Assembly: GCA_965204695.1 (NCBI GenBank)
Contig: OZ242007.1
Span: forward strand, 4,712,001-4,776,000
Source of the DNA: JAHEKD01 sp965204695
Lineage (GTDB): Bacteria; Pseudomonadota; Gammaproteobacteria; Arenicellales; JAHEKD01
Direction: 5' to 3'
DNA: 64,000 nt
Part shown: one piece after another, positions 18,238 through 26,383 of the stretch
Layout of the letters: every line of letters starts with the position of its first letter
Position numbering within the stretch: position 1 is the first letter of the stretch
Position numbers and translations under genes: made by a program
The notes under the pieces: generated by a model
Told to the model about the DNA's origin: nothing
Database searches by the model: none
What the model saw: the letters and a program-made list of their open reading frames with translations, nothing else

Positions 18238-19221
18238 TTATTCTTGGATCAGATCCTTTAATAACTCAGTTAGATAGTCCTGCCGTTCCTGCCACATGGC
18301 AATGACTTCATCGCGTGACATAACATGCATGGGTGAACCTCCAGCGGTCATTTTCTTAGCCACTTTGCCGTCATTAAACATTTTGACACTACCACCGGCC
18401 AACTTAGTAACCACCTCTTCGGGGGTGCCTTCTTTGGCCATGATGCCGCGGAAGTTGACACTGGAGTTATCAACATCGATTCCCAATTCCTGGAATGTGG
18501 GCACGTCAGGCAAGAACTCCTCATTTCGCTGTACATCAGCAATTGCTAGAATTTTCAGGTTGTCCTTGCTACGGAATGAGTCAGAAAGGTTATTAAATCC
18601 AGCAGTGACATCACCACCGAGAACTCGTTGCATGGCTTTAACGCCACCTTTGGTGGGAATATATTGGAATTCCGCACCACTGGCCTTGGCGAGTTGTAAC
18701 AGTGCAATATGGTGACCGGTAAATTGACCCGCACCAGACACGGTGACTTTACCCGGATTGGCCTTGGCATAGTCGACTAATTCTTCGGCTGTATTGAATT
18801 CACTGTCTTTATTAACGATTAATACAGCCGGATCAGCGCCCCAATTTGCAATCGGTTCCAAATTTTCAATATTGTATTTAGTATCAAATACGATTGATTG
18901 CGCAATAAAGTGGGGGACATTATAAGCGGCAAGTTGGTAACCATCGGCATCGGCTTTTTCTGCAAACCAGTTCCAGCCGACCTGACCACCCGCACCAGGT
19001 TTATTGACAATAACAATCGGTTGCGTCAGATAATCTTCTTGTGCCGCCATCATAGTCACAATACGCGCCTGGAAATCTGTTGCACCACCGGGTGAATAAG
19101 CGACAGTAACTGCAATAGGACGGTCAGGATAATCGTCAGCCTGGGCTGACATGATAATAACGCTGATACTCGCAATCAGTGAGTAAACGAGCGTTTTAAA
19201 TAGTTGGTTTACAATTTTCAT
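18238..19221 (-). CDS. tctC: TTT-type transporter periplasmic binding protein (TctC/Bug family)
   Basis: This 327-residue protein carries a Sec signal peptide ending near MSAQADD. The mature start YPDRPIAVTVAYSPGGATDFQAR is the Bug-receptor ligand loop. Later motifs include VIVNKPGAGGQVGWNWFA and VSGAGQFTGHH, which line the carboxylate site in this family. It would capture a small anionic carboxylate and deliver it to TctAB. A strong hairpin follows the stop. Bug proteins bind many acids, so the ligand (sulfoacetate by context) is inferred. Confidence 0.88.
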   Translation of the reverse strand: MKIVNQLFKTLVYSLIASISVIIMSAQADDYPDRPIAVTVAYSPGGATDFQARIVTMMAAQEDYLTQPIVIVNKPGAGGQVGWNWFAEKADADGYQLAAYNVPHFIAQSIVFDTKYNIENLEPIANWGADPAVLIVNKDSEFNTAEELVDYAKANPGKVTVSGAGQFTGHHIALLQLAKASGAEFQYIPTKGGVKAMQRVLGGDVTAGFNNLSDSFRSKDNLKILAIADVQRNEEFLPDVPTFQELGIDVDNSSVNFRGIMAKEGTPEEVVTKLAGGSVKMFNDGKVAKKMTAGGSPMHVMSRDEVIAMWQERQDYLTELLKDLIQE

Positions 19222-19249
19222 TGTGATTCCTCTTTACGTGAACAAGTGA

Positions 19250-19687
19250 TTAAAAAAAGATTCCTCGGGGTAGTTGGACCCTGAGTAATAAACTAAACAA
19301 ACAGTATAGGGCGGCCATAAATAGTAATCCGATTAGCATTACTTTACCTGTGGTTTTGGGGTTAATACCATCTGGATGATAGCTTGTGGCGATAATAACA
19401 AATGCTAAAAATGACCCTAAATAAAAGCCAATTATTTCAAGAGTTGCTAGATAGATAATAAATATGATTAATGCCGGTAGAATACTTAACCAGGGTATTG
19501 GCTTGGCTGTTTTTTCTTGAAGTGATGTTTTGAGTTGATTAACAATGGTGAAGATTGCTAGCACTACCATTACGGCTGCAACGGTATTGGGAAATAAAAA
19601 CGCCTCAGTATTTTTTGATAAAAAGCCAGCGAGAAATAGCAGTACAGCTATGACTAGCATGCCGATTGGTGTTGCAAGTCGGTTCAT
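19250..19687 (-). CDS. tctB: TTT-type transporter small membrane subunit (TctB)
   Basis: This 145-residue protein has four predicted membrane spans (GMLVIAVLLFLAGFL, TVAAVMVVLAIFTIV, LSILPALIIFIIYLATLEIIGFYLGSFLAFVIIA, VMLIGLLFMAALYCLF), the usual size and shape of TctB. Its start overlaps the tctA stop by four bases. With TctA it forms the sodium-coupled membrane part of the tripartite tricarboxylate transporter. Confidence 0.85.
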   Translation of the reverse strand: MNRLATPIGMLVIAVLLFLAGFLSKNTEAFLFPNTVAAVMVVLAIFTIVNQLKTSLQEKTAKPIPWLSILPALIIFIIYLATLEIIGFYLGSFLAFVIIATSYHPDGINPKTTGKVMLIGLLFMAALYCLFSLLLRVQLPRGIFF

Positions 19688-21186
19688 GCTGTTGTCTCCT
19701 TGAGCTTTTTGGCTTTTATGATTTCACTGACAATGCTGTATCCAATCGATATCAAACATAATGCGATCAAGGTCATATTAATACCGCCAGTCATAAAGTA
19801 GGGAATAAAACCATCGCCACTTTGAGCGATTAGTTTGCCCTCGATTAAGTTGCTTTCGGCAATAGGGCCTAAAATTAACCCCAATACAACTGGGGCAGGG
19901 CTGAACCCGATTTTGCTGGCCAAATACATCAAGGTGCCCAGGGTCATCATCACGAATACGTCAGACATGCTGTTTTGTACACTGTAAGTACCGAATACTG
20001 CTAACACGGTAACCGCTGCTGCCATATAGTATTGTGGAATTTTAGTGACAAAACGGCAGTATTGGCTGATGGTTAAACCGAATATCAGCATCACAACTTG
20101 AGCAACAATCAAGGAATCAATAAAGGTCCAGGTCACTTGCGAATGAATGGTAAATAAATCGGGGCCGGGAAATAATCCGTTTATTAATAATCCACCAAGT
20201 AGCACAGCAGCGGTAGGACTGCCTGGTATTGATAAAGTCAGTAACGGCACCAGAGATGGTCCCACCATAGCGTTGTTTGCGCTTTCAGCACTGATGACAC
20301 CATCAGGTTCTCCTTGTCCAAATTTGTCTTTGTTTTTGCTGAGTTTTTTGGTTTGATCATAGGCAACGATTCCAGCAACCTGACCCCCTGCGCCCGGAAT
20401 AATGCCCACGATGATTCCAACGATTGAACCGATGGTCAGGGCTTTAATTCGTGACAGGTTATAGCTTAAGGATTTAAAAATGCTCTGATGCTCTAACTTT
20501 AGCATGGTGGCACTTTTATGCTCGGAGACCTCCAACATACCAAGCACTTGCGGGATAGCGAATAGACCAATTAATGCCGGAATAATGGTGATGCCGCCTG
20601 CTAAATGATCTGTCACAACAAAACGTTCGGCGCCTAATATCGGATCATAACCGATAGTCGATAACCACAGACCTATGGCACCTGCAAATAACCCTTTTAA
20701 TACAGAACCACTACCCAGTGATCCGATCACCGTTACCCCAAGTATTGCTACCCAGAACAGTTCTGAGGGGCCAAATTTGAGTGCGATGTTAGCAAGTACT
20801 GGGGTGAAAAACACTAAAACTAAAACGCCCAGGATGCCGCCGATGAATGAACTGATAAAACAATAGTGCAACGCCTGCATGGCATGGCCTTTGCGGGCCA
20901 TGGGAAAACCATCCATCATCGTGGCTATATTGGCAGGTGCTCCCGGAATACTGACTAAAATTGCACTAACGGCACCACCGGCAACGGTCGCCGTGTATAC
21001 TGCCCCAAGCAAAATTAATGCAGGAGCAGGCTGCATATGGAAAGTAAAAGGGATCAACAAGGCGACCGCCATTGTCGGACTGAGCCCGGGTGTTGCGCCC
21101 AGCAATAGTCCACCAATGGTTCCCAGAATCAGGATGGTCATATTTGATAGGGTAAAGACCTCTGGGAAGTACTGAATAAACTCCAA
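19684..21186 (-). CDS. tctA: TTT-type transporter large membrane subunit (TctA)
   Basis: This 500-residue integral membrane protein has the TctA signatures GLLLGATPGLSPTMAVALLIPFTF and the mirrored GIIVGIIPGAGGQVAGIVAYDQ. These two re-entrant glycine/proline loops form the transport core. The conserved loop GVISAESANNAMVGPSLVPLLTLSIPGSPTAA is present. It is the first gene of the minus-strand catabolic operon, and a 100-base intergenic region separates it from the divergent GntR gene. Confidence 0.92.
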   Translation of the reverse strand: MEFIQYFPEVFTLSNMTILILGTIGGLLLGATPGLSPTMAVALLIPFTFHMQPAPALILLGAVYTATVAGGAVSAILVSIPGAPANIATMMDGFPMARKGHAMQALHYCFISSFIGGILGVLVLVFFTPVLANIALKFGPSELFWVAILGVTVIGSLGSGSVLKGLFAGAIGLWLSTIGYDPILGAERFVVTDHLAGGITIIPALIGLFAIPQVLGMLEVSEHKSATMLKLEHQSIFKSLSYNLSRIKALTIGSIVGIIVGIIPGAGGQVAGIVAYDQTKKLSKNKDKFGQGEPDGVISAESANNAMVGPSLVPLLTLSIPGSPTAAVLLGGLLINGLFPGPDLFTIHSQVTWTFIDSLIVAQVVMLIFGLTISQYCRFVTKIPQYYMAAAVTVLAVFGTYSVQNSMSDVFVMMTLGTLMYLASKIGFSPAPVVLGLILGPIAESNLIEGKLIAQSGDGFIPYFMTGGINMTLIALCLISIGYSIVSEIIKAKKLKETTA

Positions 21187-21217
21187 ATTCTAGCTCCTGT
21201 GTGAGAAATTCATATAT

Positions 21218-21253
21218 ATGAGTTATATTTGCTATATGAGTATCATGAGTATA
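21218..21253. promoter_or_regulatory. Repeated ATGAGT(T)AT motifs in the tctA/gntR divergent promoter region
   Basis: Three related words lie in the 100-base divergent gap: ATGAGTTAT (21218-21226), ATGAGTATC (21236-21244) and ATGAGTATA (21245-21253). The last two are adjacent tandem copies, and CATATATATG just upstream is palindromic. Position and repetition make them candidate operators for the neighbouring GntR regulator or promoter elements of the transport operon. Confidence 0.45.
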
Positions 21254-21286
21254 TGATTGATGTCAAGGAAAATAAGGAATATTTAA

Positions 21287-22021
21287 GTGATCGATTTATC
21301 ATCACAGGTTAGAAAAGCGGAACCACTTTATCAAATTGTAGAAAATCACTTGCGTGATTTGATTAATTCAGGTGACTTGGTTCCAGGTGATTTGATTCCT
21401 GCTGAACCTAAGCTAGCGGCGCAACTGAATGTCAGTCAGGGTACGGTAAAAAAAGCCATTGATAATCTTGTCTGGCAGGGGTTACTGTACCGTCATCAAG
21501 GCAAAGGGACATTTGTTTCTAGGATTGATTTCAATAATAGTTTGTTTAAATTTTTCTCTTACGGTGACCAAATGGGTCATGCAGTTAGGGTACGTAAGCA
21601 AACCACTGACCGTCATCTTGAACAGGGTTCGGGTGATGTGCGTAAACTCTTAGGGGTAAGCGAAGACCAGGAATTACTTTATATTGAACGCGTTGGCATG
21701 GTCGATGGAGTGCCGGGATTTATTGAATATTCCTGGTGGGATAGCTCTCTGGTGCCTGGCCTTGAAGATGAAGAGCTACATATTCCAGATTTGTTTTACG
21801 CACTCATCGAAGAGAAGTTTAATATTCCAGTTATCAGGGCAGAAGAGACGTTGACTGCACAGGCCTGTGAAGAATATACCGCCGAGAAATTACAGATTGA
21901 AGTGGGTACACCTGTGGTGATGTTAAATCGAATTACCTACTCAACTGATAACAAGATAATCGAAGTCCGTACCAGTCAGGGCAGGGCAGATATGTTTAGT
22001 TATAAGCGTGAGATCAGGTGA
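21287..22021 (+). CDS. GntR-family regulator, HutC/UTRA subfamily
   Basis: This 244-residue protein starts at GTG after an AAGGAAT ribosome site. Residues 1-75 are a winged helix (YQIVENHLRDLINSGDLVPGDLIPAEPKLAAQLNVSQGTVKKAI, then GKGTFVSRI). The rest is a UTRA ligand-binding domain (YIERVGMVDGVPGFIEYSWW; VMLNRITYSTDNKIIEVRTSQGRADMF). Such regulators usually repress a divergent catabolic operon until the substrate or a CoA intermediate appears. Here that operon is tctABC with the dehydrogenase and ligase genes. Confidence 0.9.
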   Translation: MIDLSSQVRKAEPLYQIVENHLRDLINSGDLVPGDLIPAEPKLAAQLNVSQGTVKKAIDNLVWQGLLYRHQGKGTFVSRIDFNNSLFKFFSYGDQMGHAVRVRKQTTDRHLEQGSGDVRKLLGVSEDQELLYIERVGMVDGVPGFIEYSWWDSSLVPGLEDEELHIPDLFYALIEEKFNIPVIRAEETLTAQACEEYTAEKLQIEVGTPVVMLNRITYSTDNKIIEVRTSQGRADMFSYKREIR

Positions 22022-22144
22022 GGCATAAAAGAATTAGTAGGATCTAGATTGAGCGCATAAAATTCAGTAATTATTGTGAAGTTGATAGCCCCACATATTC
22101 TGTAATCTTGTAAGGCATGTACATGGTGAAAACAAACGTTTTTT

Positions 22145-22158
22145 TGAAATATATTTCA
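22145..22158. promoter_or_regulatory. Perfect 14-base palindrome TGAAATATATTTCA
   Basis: It lies in the 274-base gap between the GntR gene and the lipoprotein gene. Perfect dyad symmetry with a TGAAA half-site looks like a dimeric regulator site. No coding sequence is seen in this gap, and the cognate regulator is unknown. Confidence 0.35.
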
Positions 22159-22295
22159 GCCATAGAAACAGCTTACTGTAAGTAATAATTAGTTACAATC
22201 GGACCTGCTCAGTTCTAGGTTACTTTGACAAACTGTAAATCCAAAGATAGCATCAGGCATGTTCATATAATTAAAAAGCTATTAGGATGGAGTCA

Positions 22296-23033
22296 ATGAG
22301 AACACAATATCATCATTGGGGACTCGCCACCCCAACTATTAAAATAATATCGTTCGTTTTTGTGCTGCTGATCATTACCGGCTGTGGTCAACGAATTCTG
22401 GTGTTTGATACAGACCGCTATACGCCACAGGATCCGATACCAGGGCTGCTTCCAGGGGACCCTCAAGGAGATGCCATGGTGTTTTTTGATCATGACTCAA
22501 TTACTTGCGAACAAAGTCGAGTAATTTTTTTTCCGATTACTCTGTCAACACCAGGTACGGGCTTTCAGATTCCACATGACTGCAGTGTTACATTTATGGT
22601 TGCCGATCATCAATATTTGACATCTGTAAGTGGATCCCGTGAATATGTGATTAGTTGGTTGGGGCACGGGAATGCGGTCGTGACTCCTCTGTTTGCGGGT
22701 GTCGTGGACAATAGTGTTTCTTCAATGCGGATCACGATTGATGGAGTACGCTATTTGCCAGTATTTGGGGATGAAGAACTTATCCCTTTTGATGGGCATG
22801 GCCTTGCTCATCGTATCCTTCTTACAATTCCAAGAAGTAGTATTGGTGGCATTAATTTACGGGCAGAAAGTTTTGATGAGGGCGTTGTACATAATGATTC
22901 CAGAGAGGACCGTGTGAAGATGCCAGCAGATGCTTTTAACCTCGTCGGTTTTAATGTCAATGTCAGGACTGACTTTGGCGACGTTAATCCCTATGTCATA
23001 GCGGATTTATTTATTACAGCTAACAGTAATTAG
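22296..23033 (+). CDS. Lipoprotein of unknown function
   Basis: The product has 245 residues. I prefer the ATG at 22296, because AGGATGGAG gives it a ribosome site; ATG at 22287 lies inside that site. The N-terminus ISFVFVLLIITGCGQ ends in a lipobox with the lipidated Cys in TGC, so the protein is anchored to a membrane facing the periplasm. The rest is beta-rich with no family I recognise; YTPQDPIPGLLPGDPQGD and the C-terminal FNVNVRTDFGDVNPYVIADLFI may help matching. It appears to be a single-gene unit. Confidence 0.6.
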   Translation: MRTQYHHWGLATPTIKIISFVFVLLIITGCGQRILVFDTDRYTPQDPIPGLLPGDPQGDAMVFFDHDSITCEQSRVIFFPITLSTPGTGFQIPHDCSVTFMVADHQYLTSVSGSREYVISWLGHGNAVVTPLFAGVVDNSVSSMRITIDGVRYLPVFGDEELIPFDGHGLAHRILLTIPRSSIGGINLRAESFDEGVVHNDSREDRVKMPADAFNLVGFNVNVRTDFGDVNPYVIADLFITANSN

Positions 23034-23100
23034 TCTAATATGAATTTTATTTCTAACTGTCCCTGGAAGTCTCTAGTTTTGAAATATAAGGACTAATGAT

Positions 23101-23943
23101 TTATGCCAATGCTCTGGCATGATGGGCAAGATGATCGCCCATAAAAGTCGCAATAAAATAATAGCTATGATCATAACCATCATGGATGCGTAGGTTTAGA
23201 CTTTGATTATTTTCACTGCAAGCTTGTTGGAGTAATTCAGGTTTCAGCTGCTCGGCTAGGAAGTCATCGCTACCGCCTTGATCGACTAGGATTTCACCCG
23301 CAACTTTTTTTCCGGTTTTAATGAGTTCCACAGCATCGTAATCAAGCCAGGTGCTTTGATCTGAACCCAGGTAACCGCCGAGAGCTTTGTGCCCCCAGGG
23401 GCATTGAGTTGGTGAGCAAATTGGTGCAAACGCGGAAACCGATTTATAAGTATCCGGATTTTTAAGCGCGATGGTTAGCGCACCATGACCTCCCATAGAA
23501 TGGCCAGTAATGCCTTGCTGATTTGCATCAGCATTAAACTCATTAAACACAAGCTCTGGTAGCTCTTTTGTGATGTAACTGTACATTCGATAATTATCCG
23601 ACCAGGGTGATTCAGTCGCATCGACATAAAAACCGGCTCCACTGCCAAAATCATAGCCGTCATCTTCGCCTTCAATATTTGCACCTCGTGGGCTGGTGTC
23701 TGGGGCTATAACGATCAGTCCATGCTCAGCAGCGTAACGCTGTGCACCGGCTTTAACAGTAAAGTTTTCTTCAGTGCAGGTCAGTCCGGATAAATACCAA
23801 AGCACTGGTAAGGTCTGACCTGATTCATGATCCGGTGTAAAAATTGAAAACCGCATGGGTGTTTTGGTTTGAGCTGAATCGTGAGAATAAACAGCCTGTA
23901 CACCGCCAAAACAGCGGTTCTGACTAACTTGTTCCACTGGCAT
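23101..23943 (-). CDS. fghA: S-formylglutathione hydrolase
   Basis: This 280-residue esterase-D-family protein has the nucleophile elbow GHSMGGHGA, the oxyanion-region motif LWYLSGLTCTEENF near residue 47, the Asp in VDQGGSDDFL and the His in HDGYDHSYYFI. It hydrolyses S-formylglutathione to formate and glutathione, the last step of glutathione-dependent formaldehyde detoxification. It follows the class III dehydrogenase gene on the same strand, separated by a repeat-bearing gap. Together they deal with formaldehyde made by the nearby methanol dehydrogenase and demethylases. Confidence 0.93.
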   Translation of the reverse strand: MPVEQVSQNRCFGGVQAVYSHDSAQTKTPMRFSIFTPDHESGQTLPVLWYLSGLTCTEENFTVKAGAQRYAAEHGLIVIAPDTSPRGANIEGEDDGYDFGSGAGFYVDATESPWSDNYRMYSYITKELPELVFNEFNADANQQGITGHSMGGHGALTIALKNPDTYKSVSAFAPICSPTQCPWGHKALGGYLGSDQSTWLDYDAVELIKTGKKVAGEILVDQGGSDDFLAEQLKPELLQQACSENNQSLNLRIHDGYDHSYYFIATFMGDHLAHHARALA

Positions 23944-24025
23944 TTCTAACGACCTCGTGATTTCGGACTCTAGGGTCCTGGTTCAAAATGTATGTTAAAT
24001 TCATTAAATAAAAAGAAAGACTGTT

Positions 24026-24070
24026 GGATTGCTTCGCTGTGCTTTTATGCCCAAGGGGTACGCAATGACT
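24026..24070. repeat. Degenerate GGATTGCTTCGC...CGCAATGAC repeat
   Basis: The pair GGATTGCTTCGCTGTGC and ACGCAATGAC has the ends of a common bacterial interspersed repeat of hairpin type. It lies in the 235-base gap between the two formaldehyde-oxidation genes. I see no gene in the gap. Confidence 0.4.
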
Positions 24071-24178
24071 GCGGCAGCGGTATTTCATCTACCTATTATC
24101 ACCAAAGTTTTTCGGAATCTTTATTACGACAACTAAATCCTATTAACTTGCTCTAAATCCACTGTGAAATTTTCCTTA

Positions 24179-25288
24179 TCAGAACTCAACGACAGCGCGA
24201 ATCGATTCACCGGCATGCATTAAGTCAAAGCCCTGGTTAATATCTTCCAATGCCAATTTATGTGTAATTAAATCGTCGATATTAATTTTTCCATCCATGT
24301 ACCAGTCAACAATCTTAGGTACGTCAGTACGACCTTTTGCGCCGCCAAATGCAGTACCGCGCCATACACGACCTGTTACGAGTTGGAAAGGTCGAGTGCT
24401 GATTTCCTGGCCAGCACCAGCAACACCAATAATTACTGACTCACCCCAACCCTTATGACAGCATTCCAGTGCTTGTCGCATCACTTCGACATTACCAATA
24501 CACTCGAAGCTGAAATCAGCGCCACCGTTGGTTAAGTCAACAATATATGGAACCAGGTCGCCTTCAACTTCTTTTGGATTAACAAAATGAGTCATGCCAA
24601 ATTGTTCACCCAGTGCTTCACGAGCAGGATTGAGGTCAACACCCACGATCATATTAGCACCTGCCAGGCGTGCTCCCTGAATCACATTTAGACCGATACC
24701 GCCTAAGCCAAATACCACAACGTTATCGCCAGGTTTAACTTTGGCAGTATTAATAACGGCACCAATTCCTGTTGTGACACCACAACCGATATAGCAAATT
24801 TTATCGAAGGGGGCATCTTCGCGGACTTTGGCCAATGCGATTTCAGGAACGACTGTATGGTTAGAAAACGTTGAAGTGCCCATATAGTGAAAAATTTTAT
24901 CATTACCGATAGAAAATCGGCTGGAACCGTCGGGCATTAAACCTTGGCCTTGGGTCTCACGAATTTTTTGGCAAAGATTAGTCTTGCCGCTAGTACAGTA
25001 TTCACATTCGCGGCATTCAGGTGTGTAAAGTGGAATAACATGATCGCCTTTTTTGAGACTAGTCACTCCTGGACCCACATCAACGACAACACCTGCACCT
25101 TCATGACCTAAAATAGCAGGGAATAAGCCCTCTGGGTCTGCACCAGAACGGGTAAATTCATCGGTGTGACAAATGCCAGTGGCTTTGATTTCGACGACGA
25201 CTTCACCTTCTTTAGGGCCGTCTAAATTTACCGTTTCAATGACTAAAGGTTCACCCGCTTTGTATGCAACTGCTGCGCGTGTTTCCAT
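24179..25288 (-). CDS. frmA: S-(hydroxymethyl)glutathione dehydrogenase / class III alcohol dehydrogenase
   Basis: This 369-residue zinc dehydrogenase has catalytic-zinc ligands in ATGICHTDEF and LGHEGAGVV, and the structural-zinc cysteines CRECEYCTSGKTNLC near residue 92. The NAD-binding motif VFGLGGIGLNVIQGARLAGA is present. It oxidises the spontaneous glutathione-formaldehyde adduct to S-formylglutathione. A clear AGGAGG ribosome site precedes the ATG. Its neighbour fghA completes the route to formate. Confidence 0.95.
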   Translation of the reverse strand: METRAAVAYKAGEPLVIETVNLDGPKEGEVVVEIKATGICHTDEFTRSGADPEGLFPAILGHEGAGVVVDVGPGVTSLKKGDHVIPLYTPECRECEYCTSGKTNLCQKIRETQGQGLMPDGSSRFSIGNDKIFHYMGTSTFSNHTVVPEIALAKVREDAPFDKICYIGCGVTTGIGAVINTAKVKPGDNVVVFGLGGIGLNVIQGARLAGANMIVGVDLNPAREALGEQFGMTHFVNPKEVEGDLVPYIVDLTNGGADFSFECIGNVEVMRQALECCHKGWGESVIIGVAGAGQEISTRPFQLVTGRVWRGTAFGGAKGRTDVPKIVDWYMDGKINIDDLITHKLALEDINQGFDLMHAGESIRAVVEF

Positions 25289-25444
25289 GTAATGCCTCCT
25301 GTGAATAGATCAAATTTTGATTTAAGTTTATACAGGATTATTTTTATTTGTACAAATGAGAAAGTGTAGAAGCTTTAAAAGCTCGTTTTTATGTGATAGG
25401 ATTTTTAGTGAAAATTAACCTTATAGTGCCAAAGGAGAGTAACA

Positions 25445-25876
25445 ATGATGAAGTCATTACGTGTTTTTTTGTGCACACTTTTGGTAGCCTCTGGTTTAAT
25501 CTTTAATTTCGTTTACGCTCAAGCCGGTTTATTAACTGGTGGGGCAACAAAACTTGAACCTATCACATTGGGATCAGGACAGCCTCTAGCAGAAAAACCA
25601 TACCAATTAGAATCGGGAAAATATTACAAACTCGATATCAATTCTGACGGCACGGCCGAATTAGCTCTTGAAGGACCAAGCTTTTTTCGTAATGTTTGGA
25701 TTAATGAGATTGTTATTAACGATATTGAAATTCGCCCTCTGGGAGTTGAAAGTCTTGAGTTTGATGATGAGGGGACGGCAACAATCTCTTTTGTAACCAT
25801 CAGACCCGGCAGCTTTGAGTTAAAGATCCCCGGTACCAAAGGGGAATCACAACGGGCAATTTTTAACGTTCAGTAG
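25445..25876 (+). CDS. Small secreted protein of the methanol-oxidation island
   Basis: The product has 143 residues and a Sec signal peptide (VFLCTLLVASGLIFNFVYAQA). The mature part is beta-rich (LESGKYYKLDINSDGTAELALEGPSFFRNVWINEIVINDIEIR, then TISFVTIRPGSFELKIPG) with the feel of a small cupredoxin-like domain, but without a clear copper motif. I do not recognise the family with certainty. It has an AAGGAGAG ribosome site and is the first gene of the plus-strand PQQ/XoxF region, divergent from the formaldehyde dehydrogenase gene. Confidence 0.6.
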   Translation: MMKSLRVFLCTLLVASGLIFNFVYAQAGLLTGGATKLEPITLGSGQPLAEKPYQLESGKYYKLDINSDGTAELALEGPSFFRNVWINEIVINDIEIRPLGVESLEFDDEGTATISFVTIRPGSFELKIPGTKGESQRAIFNVQ

Positions 25877-25934
25877 TTTTTACCTGTCACACTTAAGGCA
25901 GGCTAGTCAATCACAGTGCTTTCGGAGGTCGAAT

Positions 25935-26357
25935 ATGTCAGATAATGGTGATCTTAGTGTTTCACATCAACAGAATTTTGCTAAATCAGCAGACGATTTG
26001 TGGATCGCTTTAGGTGATTTCAACGGGCTGAATAATTGGCATCCGGCTGTTAGCGGCAGTGAATTAACAGGATCAGGAACTCAACCTGGAGATGTGCGGG
26101 TATTGACTTTAGCGGATGGTGCCATGATCACTGAGCAGCTTCAGTCCTATGATTCAAGCGGTATGAGTTATAGCTACAGTATCGAGGAATCGCCGCTGCC
26201 GGTTAAAAACTATCTGTCATCCATTAGTGTCCAGGCACTTTCTGATGATAGCGCATTGGTGACGTGGTCTTCGACATTTGATGCCGATGGTGCTGGCGAT
26301 GAAGAGGCCAAGGCTATAATTAAAGGTATTTATGAGGCCGGATTAAGTAGCTTATAA
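25935..26357 (+). CDS. SRPBCC/START-like domain protein
   Basis: This 140-residue protein has the SRPBCC pattern: an N-terminal strand (SHQQNFAKSADDLWIALGDFNGLNNWHPAV), central strands (GDVRVLTLADGAMITEQLQSYD) and a C-terminal helix (AKAIIKGIYEAGLSSL). The fold binds hydrophobic ligands. No signal peptide is seen. Its place between a small secreted protein and the PQQ-associated ABC genes suggests a role in the same island, but the ligand is unknown. The ribosome site is GGAGG. Confidence 0.72.
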   Translation: MSDNGDLSVSHQQNFAKSADDLWIALGDFNGLNNWHPAVSGSELTGSGTQPGDVRVLTLADGAMITEQLQSYDSSGMSYSYSIEESPLPVKNYLSSISVQALSDDSALVTWSSTFDADGAGDEEAKAIIKGIYEAGLSSL

Positions 26358-26383
26358 ATATCTGATCTAAAGCTGGGATTAAA

